Shown: positions 1-20,947 of the stretch, in pieces
Numbering within the stretch: position 1 is the first letter of the stretch
How the letters are laid out: every line of letters begins with the position of its first letter
Notes under the pieces: model-generated
What the model was told of the DNA's origin: nothing
Seen by the model: the letters and a program-made list of their open reading frames with translations, nothing else
Databases searched by the model: none
Program-made: the position numbers and the translations under genes
Assembly: GCA_016946835.1 (NCBI GenBank)
Contig: JACVTC010000011.1
Span: forward strand, 944,501 to 1,008,500
Source of the DNA: Neocallimastix lanati (nom. inval.)
Taxonomy: Eukaryota; Neocallimastigomycota; Neocallimastigomycetes; Neocallimastigales; Neocallimastigaceae
DNA length: 64,000 bases
Direction: 5' to 3'

Positions 1-4912
<4,912 letters not shown>

Positions 4913-5505
4913 ATATGAAATCTAATAACAACAAAAATTGATAAATCAATGATGGATAACAATTTATTAATTAATTAATTCTATCGCTAAACTTATTAGA
5001 ATTATTTCACTTAAATATATAATTTCATTAAACAAAAAATAAACTAATCCATAATTTATATTTTTGATTCATAAACTAGCATAATACTTATTAAATAAAA
5101 ATTATATAAATAAAATAAAAAATAAGAAAAAAAAAGAAAAAATTAATGCTTAATTGAAAAATATAAATATATATTTTTAAATATTTTTTATTAGTATTAT
5201 TTTCAATTATTTTTGTTATTTTGTTATTTGATTAAATTGCTTTTTATTAAGAAAAATTCTTTAACTTAATATATATTCTTTCTTTTTTAAAAGTTTTGAC
5301 ATTATATAAAATTTTTATTATATTATTTATTATGTATTTTATTTTGATTTAATATATATATATTATTTTACTTTTTTTTTAATCTAATTTGTTATAAAGT
5401 GATATATGAAGTTCGTTATCATTTACAATATAATAAGAAAAAAAAAAAAAAAAATTTAAATGTAAAATATGTTTATATTACATTATTGATGATTTACTGA
5501 TTAAA

Positions 5506-5546
<41 letters not shown>

Positions 5547-5876
5547 CATTTTTAATATTATTACAAGTTTACATATATTTTTATTAATTTATTTATTTAT
5601 TATTGTTTTTTTTTATTTTATCATATCTTCAATTTTTGTTTGTTCAATTAATTTTAAATTATAAAATTTACTCTAGATTAATTTATTATTATGTATTAAT
5701 TTAAAATAATAAAATAAAATAGCTTTTCTTTGTTTTTTAGAATTTTTTTCTGAATGTTCATTATTTATTTTGATTTATTCTTTTTAATTATAGAAAAATA
5801 TTTTAATTAATATAATGTTTAATTTAGCTGAATTAAATATATAATTTTTTTCGACACTTCGCAATTTCAAAGTAGC
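4913..5876. other. Convergent intergenic spacer, no gene seen
   Basis: This separates the 3' ends of two convergent genes. It is nearly all A/T and contains a poly(T) run at about 5509-5546. I see no coding stretch, RNA gene or clear terminator; poly(A) signals are too degenerate to call in this composition. Confidence 0.7.
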
Positions 5877-9310
<3,434 letters not shown>

Positions 9311-12079
9311 TTTATTTTTTATTTATATTTTTATTTAAACTATAATAATATTAAAAATTATATAAAATTATTTTATAAATATATATTATAATCTAATTAT
9401 AAAATAATTTATTTATTAGAAATTATTATAATATAATATTTAAATTATTTATTTCAAATGTTTTGTCGTGAAGAAAAAAAAAAAGAAAAAAGAAAAAAAA
9501 AAATTTTTTTCTTACCTAACTTCCAACTAATATCTATTTTATTATTATTATTTACGTTTGATTGATTAATCTTTAATTTTTGATTATGATTATATTCAAT
9601 TGTTATAATATATTAGTAAATATATATTAATATATTTTACAATATATTTTAATATAATTTGAAATTTTAAAAACATAGGGTATAAAATTTGATTAATAAA
9701 TACAACCATCTATAATTTTTAAAAATCATAAATTTTTTAAGAATTATAGTTTTTATAAAATTCAAAAATTTTTTATAATATTTTTTTTGTTAAATATTTA
9801 TTCATATTTTAATAATATACATATAATTTTTTTTATATTGATTGTATAATAAATTAAGACTATAAATTAATGAGATATAGCTTAAATTTTATATTTTATT
9901 ATTACTATTATTATTATAGCATTATTATATTTTTTAAAAATCTTTATCTAATTAAAATTAATTTTTAATATATTTTATACATGATGATTTCTTAACTGGA
10001 TTTAATATAAAAAAGTTTATTTAGTTTATTAAATTTTAATTTACTTTTTTAAAACTAAATTAAAGATTCTTAAATTAAGTAGATTGCATAAAAATAATGA
10101 AAAATAAAAAAAAAAGTAATCAAATTTTTTATTATTGTTTTATATTAATTGCTTTACAATCAAAACTATATAAAAGAATTCTAACTAGTTTTATAATATC
10201 AAAAAAAATACTATATATTTCAAAAATAGTACTTAATTGAATTGAATATTAAAATTAATATAAAATTCAATATATCTAAAAATATTTACTACTAAAGTAT
10301 AATGTTATGACCAAAAATAAAGAATATAGAACTATTATAAATTAATTATAAAAATGATTTTTACAAAATAAAATGATTTATTTATATATAATTTAATTGA
10401 TTAATAGAAAATATATTATATATTATAGTAAAATATATCACTATATCTTTAATTGATTAATAGAAAATATATTATATATTATAGTAAAATATATCACTAT
10501 ATCTATTCATTCTTTCCCTGTCTAAAAATAAAAAAAAATCTATTCATTCTTTCATCCTTTTTCAATTTTCCCATAAATTAACGCTAAAAAAGAAAACTAT
10601 TTACATCTTTTTAAAATTATATTTTTTATAAAAACTGAATCAAAAAAATATATATTTAATATTTAAGTTTTTATTAAAAATATATATTAATTATAAAGTA
10701 AAAATTTTTTTTTAAGATGAAATGAAAAAATTTAAACTTTTTATAAAAGTTTATTATATATAATTTTTATATTTTCCTTAATTTTTTTACTTCATCTAAA
10801 TTATAAACAATTTCTATTAATCAGTTATTTTATTATATATTATTTTATATTGATAATATATTATATATTATATTTATTATATTACTATATCCAATCAATA
10901 AATATTAATATCCAATAATTTAGATTATACACCAATCGTTTCTATTGATAATCTTTTTCAACTATATAATTATATAATTATATATTGTTATTTTATTTGT
11001 TAAGAAAAAAAATGGATTTTTTAACTTATTGGAAACTAGATTAAATGGTACAAAGCTTAAAAAAAAAAAAAAAAAAAAAAAAGATAATTTGTATGCTACG
11101 CCATATTTTATATTAAAAAAAATAAACGAAACATTTTTTCCAATAAATTATATATAAAAATTAATGATTACTATTATTGTAACTACTATGACTAAAATAT
11201 ATAAAAAAAAAAAAGTCTAATTTTATATAGTTATATTGATATTATATATTTAAATATCAGACATATAAATATTAAAATTAAATATTTAACTACTATGATT
11301 TTAAAATGTTAAAACTAATAAATGTAAAATAAAAAATAAATTTTTTTAGTATGCTTAAACTTTACAAGTTGAAGTTGTCAATGATAAAAATTATTAAAAT
11401 AGCTTTATCAATAAACTTTAGTTTAAAAATACGAAGTATAAAAAAAACATAAATTTTTATCATTTCTAAATATCATATTATTTAAATATTTTTTTTTTTA
11501 CCTTTTAAATTCTACTTATATCAAATAATTATAATATAAAATTTTTTTTATTTAATTAAAAACTTTTTTTTTTTTGACAGCTAATTTATATAAAATGTTT
11601 AAATATCATTTAAATAATTAAAGTTTTGATATTTTATAAAATATATCATTTATGAATTAATATAAATTAATTGATTAAGAAAACTTCTCTAATTTGATAA
11701 GTTCATAAAATCTATTAAATGATGGATTATAAATAGAATAAAAATAAAAATAAAAATAAAATATATATAATTATATTTAATATTTAATTTAAAAGTAACA
11801 TTTATTAATATTAATTATATATATTATTATAATATATATAATTATTTATTGTACATAAAAAAATGTACTTGTATTTTGAGACTAATTAATTTTCTAAATT
11901 GATTTTTATAATTAAAAATAGTAACAAAATCATCCAATTACATTGTCTCAATAACACCAATTTATTATCATAGTTATATTATCATTCATGAATATTTTTT
12001 GTTTAAAAAGCTATATTTTCTAATTTGAATTTATCCTTTATATATCTTTTCTGAACTTATTATTAAATCTCTTGTTAAA
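9311..12079. other. AT-rich intergenic spacer
   Basis: No supportable gene. It holds short homopolymer runs, a poly(A) tract at about 11060-11082 and an exact 56-bp tandem duplication at 10392-10503, listed separately. The PFK promoter should lie in the first few hundred bases but I cannot assign elements. Confidence 0.6.
10392..10503. repeat. 56-bp tandem duplication, two copies
   Basis: The unit starting TTTAATTGATTAATAGAAAA and ending CACTATATC occurs at 10392-10447 and again directly at 10448-10503. The copies look identical, so the duplication is recent. Confidence 0.85.
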
Positions 12080-12590
12080 AAGGTATTTTTCATGTTTCTT
12101 TAAGAGATTTACCTACTAACTAAATGATACAGGAAGTCTATCTCCACTTATCAAAATATTCATCTCATTTACATAAAAATTCAATCTCTTCCTTAAACAT
12201 ATTAGACTCTCATTGGATTCTTTTCAATACCACTTCGGCGTCGACGAGAACTTCTCCCAAAGTAAGGTTAATTTAAAAGACATTCTCTATATGCCGCTTT
12301 ATATTAAGAGCTTTTTTTTTAGTGATCTCTTGAACAGTTATCAATAGAAAAAAAAAAAAAAAATACTAATCCTCTCACAGATTATTTGTTATTTGTACTA
12401 ACAATAGGAATACCTGCTATGGCGAACGAGTAATCAACTTCATTTATAAGGAAAAATAACCTGGGAGGATGAAAATTATCCTATCTAAATTCAGGAGGTA
12501 GTTTCAGAGTAATCCAGAAACCTTATGTGCGTTAGTTCCGAGTATTAACTATCAGGATAAAAACCTGAAAGGCACTAGAACTAATTTCTT

Positions 12591-12625
<35 letters not shown>

Positions 12626-13160
12626 GTCTCAATTATTATGAACTTTAACTTTATTTATTCATTTATTTTTAATAAAAAAAAATAAGTATTATTTGTCCAA
12701 TTTGAACATAATAATATTTTAAAAAGAAATTTGAAATAAAAGTAATATTTAAAATAAAGTGTATAAATAATTTAGAAAAAAGTTTATATTCAACCAATCT
12801 CACGTCCAGATATAAGATTTCTTTTTATAAGGTAATCTTATCCCAGATTAGGGTTTGAATTGACTATCTGAAAGAAATTATGGTCTTCTCCCTTCAAAAG
12901 TATTGGCCATGTAGCCTGTCTTATTGCATTTTTAGTGTTAACTCTCCTGGTAAGTTTGCGCTTATAGCAACCCTTTACAAGTACTAGTCCTTGGAAAATT
13001 TTCTGTAAAGAGAGTCAATTATATATTACACCAAGAATGGTGTTTTAGAAATGATTTGGTTTTTCAAACAAAATATCCCATTTCTTTTATATAATTTAAA
13101 TCAATTATATCTGCGTCTCTTCCACCAAGAAGTAAGTTACACAATCGTTACGACGTCACA
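12080..13160. other. Relic island of higher-complexity sequence, origin unclear
   Basis: This stretch has markedly more G/C and non-repetitive words than the surrounding spacer and is broken by poly(A) and poly(T) runs at about 12349-12363 and 12592-12622. Short protein-like frames appear on both strands but all are interrupted by stops. A segment at about 12836-12895 resembles the reverse complement of about 53702-53765, so it is probably part of a dispersed, decayed element. No RNA gene or identifiable domain was found. Confidence 0.5.
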
Positions 13161-14210
13161 TTTATATTTACACACTCATTATTCAGAAAATTACTAATAT
13201 TAAATTAAATTACCAATTGATCTATTCACTGTATTATTAGTAAGGATATTATTATTTTCATTTTCACTAATATTAATATTCTTATTTTCACTATCAATAC
13301 TATTACGATTAGTAATAACATTATTGCTATTGTACATTATTTATATTTGTGACAAAAGTGCTTACATTACTATTTGATATTTGACAATATTTAGAAATTA
13401 CAAAAAAATTTTTTTAAAGAAACAAGGACTAATGAATTTCAAAGAATTATATGTATCAACTTTAATATATATATTTGATATAAAAACCATGTATCGAATA
13501 TATTAGATTTATATTTTATATACGTTTAAATATTTTTTTTTATTTATTTATTTATTTATTTATTTATTAATTTATTTATTTTTATTTCTCTTTTGATTTA
13601 CAATAAACGTTATTAATATTTACTTTATAAATCCATAATAGCAAAACTCTAAAAGGCCTCCAACACTTCCTTATTTAAAATACTAATAAAATAATATGTA
13701 TAAAAATCATATATAATCATATTAACATTTCAACAATTTAACATTTTAATTATAATAATAAATTAATAATAATAAATTAATAATAATAACTCTTTTTATA
13801 TAAAATAATTTCATAACATTTAATTTGAATTCCAATAATAAAAATTATTTCTTTTTGCTTCTTTTTTTTTCTTTCTTTCTTTTTAATTATTATAATTAAA
13901 TAATTTATTTTGTTTTTATATTATAATATAATGAATATAACTTAATGAAAATAAAATATATTTATACATATATATTTCTTTTTCTTTTAACAGATAATTA
14001 TTTTGTTTAATATTTAAATAATTAAATTTTATAAATTATTAAATAATAAAAAAAAAAATAAATATGTTTAAAAAATTAAAAACGAAATTTGCTTAATTTT
14101 TTGAATAAAAAAAAATAAAGCTTTAAAAATATTAATATTTATTTAAATAATAAAAAATAACTTAATATATATAAAAAATCTTCTGTTTCCTATTAATCTA
14201 TTCTCTTTAT
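13161..14210. other. AT-rich spacer downstream of fibrillarin
   Basis: It contains ACT/ATT-type degenerate triplet runs at 13180-13340 and a short TTTA tract near 13540-13580. No gene is visible. Confidence 0.6.
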
Positions 14211-16044
14211 TTAATTCTTCTTCTTTGGTGCAGCACGATATTCACCAACAACTAAAGCGTGATCACGTTCATATGGTTCTAAAGTTAATTGTTCTTGTGG
14301 TTTAATCATTTCAGCTTGCATTTTTTTAACTTCAGAAGCGAAAACCTTAGCTGCTTCCATAGTTGAATCAATACAATTAGCCTTAATAGAAATAACAATA
14401 TGACCACCAGTCTTTAAGAACATATGTGAATTAAGAGCGATAATTCTAGCTTGATCTGGTTGAGCAACATCAGCAAAAACGACATCAACCATAGATACAA
14501 GCATTCTGTATTTTTGTGGGTAACGGGCATCTTCAATAATTGGAATAACATTAGTACGTTTCTTAGCCATTGCAATAAGTTCACGACCTACACGGTGTGA
14601 GAATTCTACAGCATAGACAACACCAGTCTATAATTATGTTTGTTTTTTTTTATAATTTATTATAATGATCATAATTTATTTTTAAATAAAATATAATATT
14701 TTTTTTTACCAATAATAAAAAAAACAATTATATTCATTTAATGATTAGGTTAAGATCATTACTAAGTGTTTTTATGTATCCATTATTATCATAATTATAT
14801 AACTCACATATAATTCAAATTTTATGTATACTTTTTATAATTTAAAAAACACTTAATAAAACTTTATCTTAAATAAATCATTTGAAAAATAAATTTCAAA
14901 ATCTTCATTTAAGTTAAAACATATAACGCAAATACATTTAATGATATAATACTTTAAATTATAATGATTACACAAAATTTAATAATATCAATAAAAATAT
15001 ATATACTTACTGGGCCAACAATATCTGCTACGTGTGATACAGTAGTACCTGAAGCACCACCAAGATACAATACTTTTTTACCTGGAGCAATGTGAATATG
15101 ATCAATACCACCTAAGATACCAGCAGCAAGCTTAGATCTAAATGGATTCCATACACGGTACTCAGTTTTTGTACCATCTGCATTCTTTTATTTATAAAAA
15201 TTTTATAAATAAATTATTTTATATTTTCAATAATTATTATAAAAATAATAATATACTTCAATATACTAACATCAACTGAAATTCTCTTTTCACCATATAC
15301 ACTTTCTCCAGGAACTAGGTTTTTAGTAAGTAATAAATCTTCCTTACCTCTACCTACGAAAACACCTTCATGTCTATGTGGTTCTACTATAACTTTAGAT
15401 CCACCTTTGGCTCCTCCACGGCCACCTTTGGCACCACCGCGACCGCCACGACCACCGCCACGACCGCCACGGCCACCCTTAGCACCACCGCGACCTCCGC
15501 GACCTTTTTTTAAAATTAATTTAATAGATAAATTTAATAGATAATCAATTATATTACTTTCTATATTTTGTTTTAATATTATAAATGTTTATTATTCTTA
15601 CCACCAAAACCACCACGTCCGCCTTTAGGACCACCAAATCCTCCACGACCTCCTCTAGATCCACCGCCAAAACCGCCACGGCCTCCTCTAGATCCACCAC
15701 GATTTCCTATTAACATCAAAAAAATATTTTTATTTTAATATTTTATTTTCAAATTTTATCATTTCAAAACATGGTTTACTAGTTTAATATTTATTATTTG
15801 ATGAACAAATATATATATATTTAATATTTTAAAATATTATTTTTTTAAAATATTTTTTTTTTAAAATGGAAAAATATCAATATTCAATTTTTTCATTATT
15901 TGAAAAGACTTTTTCATATCCTTTTTAAATTATTAATATAAAAGTATTTCCTCTCCTTATTAATTAAGTAAAATAAAATATTTATATTAAATTCAATATC
16001 TTTTAATTTCAATAATCATAACTATCTTCACCTCCAAATGCCAT
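14211..16044 (-). CDS. NOP1: Fibrillarin, box C/D snoRNP 2'-O-methyltransferase (five exons)
   Basis: Nucleolar enzyme that uses S-adenosylmethionine to methylate rRNA riboses guided by box C/D snoRNAs. Minus-strand exons are 16044-16032, 15706-15602, 15503-15271, 15184-15011 and 14627-14211, total 313 aa, close to the family length. The N-terminus (residues 1 to about 73) is a glycine-arginine-rich (RGG) domain interleaved with Phe and Lys. The methyltransferase follows: [44 protein letters not shown], the SAM loop [21 protein letters not shown] split by a GTAAGT donor, [42 protein letters not shown] and a C-terminal [14 protein letters not shown]. Exons 2-5 are unambiguous. Exon 1 is only 13 nt (MAFG plus one base) with a GTGAAG donor, chosen because it is the only upstream ATG giving correct phase and an Nop1-like start; it is the least certain part. 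Confidence 0.96.
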
Positions 16045-16852
16045 TTTTTAATTATTAAAATTTGATACTTCTATAAAATAAAAATAGAATTGCAAATATT
16101 AAAAAAAAAAAAAAATTAAAATATTTAAAAAAGTCATGATTGGTTATTATTATATTTTATAATTGATTGGATAAGTTGATAAACTTTATAAATCTAAATA
16201 TTTCATATTCATCAAAAGGTTAGGTAATTTATAATTACAAAATAATGTAAATTTTTTTATAAGATTTTTGTTTAAAATTATGATCTCACTTTGAAATCTT
16301 TTTAAGCATTTAAACTGTAGATTTCAAATTTGAAAAATTATTATCGTTATGATAGAAATGATATATATATTGTGAGATATTTTGCTTTATTTTCATTATT
16401 AATTTAAGTATTATCAAATAATTTAATAATTTGTTTTTTAAATTATATATAAATAATATAACAAAAAAAAAAAAAAAATAACATTAAAATACAAAATAAT
16501 TCATTTATATATATTCAAAAATATTATTATAATAAGCATTATTTTATTTTGATAAAAATAAGCTGGATGGATACTCTTTAATATATAAATATTTAAGACT
16601 TAAAAAAACATTTCTTAAATTCTTTTCAAAATTTTCTTAACATATCTTTTATTTTCCTTTAAACATATTTTTATTTTCCTATAATATTTCTTTTTAAATG
16701 TACATTCTCATCATTTTCAATTTTTAATGGTGGTTCTTTTATTAATGAACTACTATTTAAATTTATTACAGAGTATATATACTTTACTTGTTTTTTAAAT
16801 TTTATACTTCATAATGAAGTTTTTATGGTATTATTTAATTTTACTGTATCAA
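16045..16852. other. AT-rich spacer upstream of fibrillarin
   Basis: It should contain the fibrillarin promoter. Only A/T-rich simple sequence and poly(A) at about 16464-16478 are visible. Confidence 0.55.
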
Positions 16853-18115
16853 TAAGCAAGCTTTTCGATTATATTATCTAATAAACGTTGTATATCTTCA
16901 TTTCTATATTTTAATATATCTTCGTATTCTGAATTGTATTTTAATATATTAACATTATTATCTTCAAAAAGTAATTTTAAAACATCAAAAATATTTGAAG
17001 TAATACAATTTTTATTCGATAATTTTTTTTTTGATTCTTTAAAAATTTAATATTTTCAAAAATACTTTGATATTTTAATATAGTACTTATGGATTCACGG
17101 TTTTCATAAATTGTGTATTGAATCAAAATTTTCTTTGTTTAAATTAATTTTATTATAGAAATTCATTTCTTTTATGATTATAATTTTCTTATAAAGATTA
17201 TATTCATCAAAATTATCTCTTTTTATTATAATTGGATAAATTATTTTGATTCAATACACAGTTTATGAAAACCGTAAATCCATAAATACTATATTAAAAT
17301 ATCAATTTCAGAATCCAAAATTTCAACATTAATACTTTTATGGCCTATTTTTTCATAGTATCCAGATTCTGAATTTTTGTATCTAAAAAATTACCATATT
17401 AAATGTTCTTTACATATATTTGCAATTTTTTCAATCATCTCCAAAGGAATAAAATTATCATTTCCTATATAATCACATTTTTTGTTTTTCTTATTATCTT
17501 TATTTTATTAATAAAATAAATACTTTGTAATGCATTACCATTAAATAATGATATTAAATTATAACATTAATTAATAATTATCTTATGATAACATAATTAT
17601 TAAATGTATTCTCTATATGGTCTTATAATTCTTGTCTTATTTCTTCTTGTCTTTCAGGTGTTTCATTTTCAAAATTATCATAATTTTTTTTTATCCAAAA
17701 TAATTATTAATGCAGCTTTTGAAATTGGAAATAGAGTATAAGTAAGATAATCTATTTCATTCCTTTTCACATCTTTGTCTTAATTAGAAAAATCAATCTT
17801 TTAATGAAACCTCTTTATTTTTAATTGTTTTTATGTTTCTCATATTCAATTAGTGCTTCTTTATAATTATTATTCATAATATCAAATTTTACAAATTGCT
17901 TATTTTTATTACCATCTTTATCTTTATATAACTCTGTTTTCGGTTTACATACACTTTTATAAATACAAGATTCATCAGCCGCATCAAGAATTTGAATTAC
18001 AAGATCCGTTGTAATTAAACTATTTGAATTGCTGTGATCTTTAGTAAGTATAAAATGTGTAAATATTAAAATTAATAATAACTTATAATATATAAATTAA
18101 TAATCATTAAAATTG

Positions 18116-18152
<37 letters not shown>

Positions 18153-19100
18153 TTTATTGAATCCATATTTATCGACAGAGGATAATGCATCAAACATAGG
18201 GTTTTCTAATGGAAAATAAAGACTCATAATTATTAAATCTTCATGATCTATATTAAACGAAATAATATAAAAAAAGGATTTTCACGAAAATTAATAAGGA
18301 ATAAAATAATAAATGGTGATTTTTATTATATAACAATGAAGCTATGAGAGTTAATTCAAACATTATTGTATGAATATAATTATGCTTATATATATATATA
18401 TGTTTTTTATAATAATAATATGCATATTAATCAAATTTCACTTTTACATTATCATCAATATTATAATATTTTTCCATATTTTTAATAATATTATATAATA
18501 TTTTTTTATTACCAAAACATAAATCATTTATATTATATACTTTTTCTTCTATTGTACATTTTTATATATATATATATATATATTCATTAATAAAATATTT
18601 CAAACTTTACTTTATATAAAGACATATCATAATATTTATTCAATAATAGATTAACATTTTACATTATTCGTATTTTCCTTATAAAATCATTTATCACATG
18701 AATATAAACCATATTTATCGTCATCTTATTTAATTTTATAAGAAAGAATTTTTAATTTCCAATGCATCTAAAAAAATAGTATAAATTTGATTATCCAATA
18801 AATTTTAGTTAATTTTAAATATTAAATAATTTAGTTTAAATATTTTATTTTCATATTTTTGAATTATTTCTAAAGGATAATTCATTAGAATACGAAAAAA
18901 AACTGAAAAATTAAAAACTTTTTTTCACTAAAATTTTCAATAATATGATCTAAAACTTTTTTATTAAAACCTAAATAATAAATAATATTATCAATTAATA
19001 ACGTTTTATCAAAATATTTAGTGATAATAGGCAAATTAATATCTCATTTAAATAAAAATAATTATGAAAAATTATATAAACAATAGAAGGAATTGATAAT
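16853..19100 (-). pseudogene. Decayed protein-coding gene, many frameshifts and stops
   Basis: On the minus strand several separate stretches read as normal protein but in shifting frames: near 18050-17815 (containing LVIQILDAADESCIYKS and FDIMNNNYKEALIEYEKH), 17780-17640 (DYLTYTLFPISKAALI; ENETPERQEEIRQEL), 17010-16853 (FDVLKLLFEDNNVNIL; YRNEDIQRLLDNIIEKL), and fainter pieces at about 18560-18440 and 19050-18930 (KYFDKTLLIDNIIYYLG). Stops and frameshifts between them rule out an intact gene. Some segments recall ankyrin-like repeats but I cannot assign a family. A poly(A) run at 18118-18149 and a foldback at 17067-17305 interrupt the relic, consistent with loss of selection. Confidence 0.55.
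17067..17305. repeat. Foldback: 63-64 bp inverted repeat, spacer about 112 bp
   Basis: The left arm 17067-17130 and the reverse complement of the right arm 17243-17305 differ at only a few positions. Shared words include ACGGTTTTCATAAA and GTATTGAATCAAAAT. It could be a small foldback or MITE-like element, or a local inverted duplication in the decayed gene around it. Confidence 0.85.
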
Positions 19101-20862
19101 TCATTGGGTTTAAATAAATTAAATATATTACATAAACTAAAATCATATATAAATAATAAAACAATACATCCATATATTCGAATAAAATTATAATAATATG
19201 ATATATTCGTATTTCGAATAAAATATATTAAGAAGTCTAGATCAGTTTCTTCTAATAATTAAATAAAATAATAATCAATTATTATTAAATTATGTATACT
19301 TTAATCACTATTTCTTTGATAAAGAATAAAATAATAATGATATTTTTAACATAAATTGTTAATAATTTATTATATAAAAATATATTATTATATTCTTTAC
19401 TATTAATAATTTTCTTATATTCTCTATAATAATTTTTATGTGAATTATATTTTATAATTTTAAATATTAATTTATGTAATTAATTAATTTATATGATTGG
19501 ATTTACTAATGTAATTAAATAATATAAAAATATGTATAATCCATATTTTATATGAGGGGCCTTTCTGAGAAAAGAATTAGTAGAAATAATAGTGAAAATG
19601 AAATAGGAATAATAAATAGTTGAAAGGTTTCCCATATTGTTATCAAAATAAATATTAATATTAATAAAGTTATTTTTAACAATAAAATAATTATATAAAT
19701 TATAAATAATAAATATTTTTAATAATAATTCTTTAAATAAAATTTATAATGTATAGTAATAATTTCTTTAGTGTAATTTAGTTAGCTAATTTATTTATTA
19801 ATGTTCACACTCCTTACATATGAAGCTCAACATCTTCTATTAAAATAAATTTTTTAATTATTAAATTCTGTTTTTTATTAAAAATTTTAATTATATGATT
19901 AATATAATTAATTCTATTTAATCTTTTGTTCTATTTTTTATTGTACTACATAATTTTATTAAATTATTTTAAAGTTGTGAAAAACAAAAAATTAAAAAAT
20001 AATTGTCATATAAATTATTATTTTTATTTAGCTTAATTTAATAATATAATTCTTTTTTATAAAAACTTTATTTCCTTTCCTTATAAAAAAACAAATTTTC
20101 ATATTATTTTTTAAAATATAAAATAATAAGATAGTAATAAATATTATTATAAAATAAAGTTTTTATTATTTTATATTTTAAAAAATATGAAAATTTGTTT
20201 TTTTTATAAGGAAAGGAAATAAATATAAAAAATAATTTATATTTTTTATTTTATCTTCATATAATTTATCTTATATTGGATATTATTGGATATGAAGTTT
20301 TTTTTAAGGTATTTTTATAATTTGATTTATTATACAAATCAAAAATCTAATATTTATTATATAAATATATAACTAAATATAAAAAGTAATAGCAATAATT
20401 GAATACTAATTATAATATTTTATTTTATCTTAAAATTTTAATTTATTATTTATTGGATATTGAAATCAATATATTAAAAATGCTTTAAGGAAAAAAATTT
20501 AATAGTTCTAAAATAATTATTAATTCAAAAAAAGCAATACTCAATGTGATATAAATCTAAAAACATACAGAATCAATGTTATTCACCTCAAAATAATGTT
20601 TATTTACTTAATAATTTATTATGGTGAGAATATATAATGTTTTAATTTATTTTCAAATTTTAAATTTATTTATATACATTTCAAATATTATATATATTTT
20701 TTTAATTATTAAACTTATAAAATTTTCTTATAAATATTTAATATTAATGAATATCAAATCAAGCCTTTTTTATAATTTAATTTTTACAATATTAAATAAT
20801 TGTATGGATGCTTATTAATTTTTATAATGAAATCTTATAACATTTGCAAAAAACAAAATCAG

Positions 20863-20903
<41 letters not shown>

Positions 20904-20947
20904 ATAATCCAATAAGTACAATGGATTTTATTGATGGATGATGGAAT
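19101..20947. other. AT-rich spacer with second foldback
   Basis: No gene is supported. A slightly more complex patch lies at 19550-19640 (ATGAGGGGCCTTTCTGAG) without a readable frame. The foldback at 20070-20220 is listed separately. A long poly(A) run at about 20861-20900 ends just before the GH16 relic. Confidence 0.55.
20070..20220. repeat. Foldback: about 58-60 bp inverted repeat with 33-bp loop
   Basis: The left arm 20070-20129 begins ATTTCCTTTCCTTATAAAA; the right arm 20163-20220 ends TTTTATAAGGAAAGGAAAT. Apart from a one-base change in an A run and a three-base indel the arms are perfect complements, so transcript or single strand would fold into a long hairpin. Confidence 0.9.

Noticed and set aside
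12400-12580. Possible structured RNA or tRNA in the GC-richer patch
   Set aside because: No cloverleaf, T-loop GGTTCRA box or other recognisable RNA signature was found.
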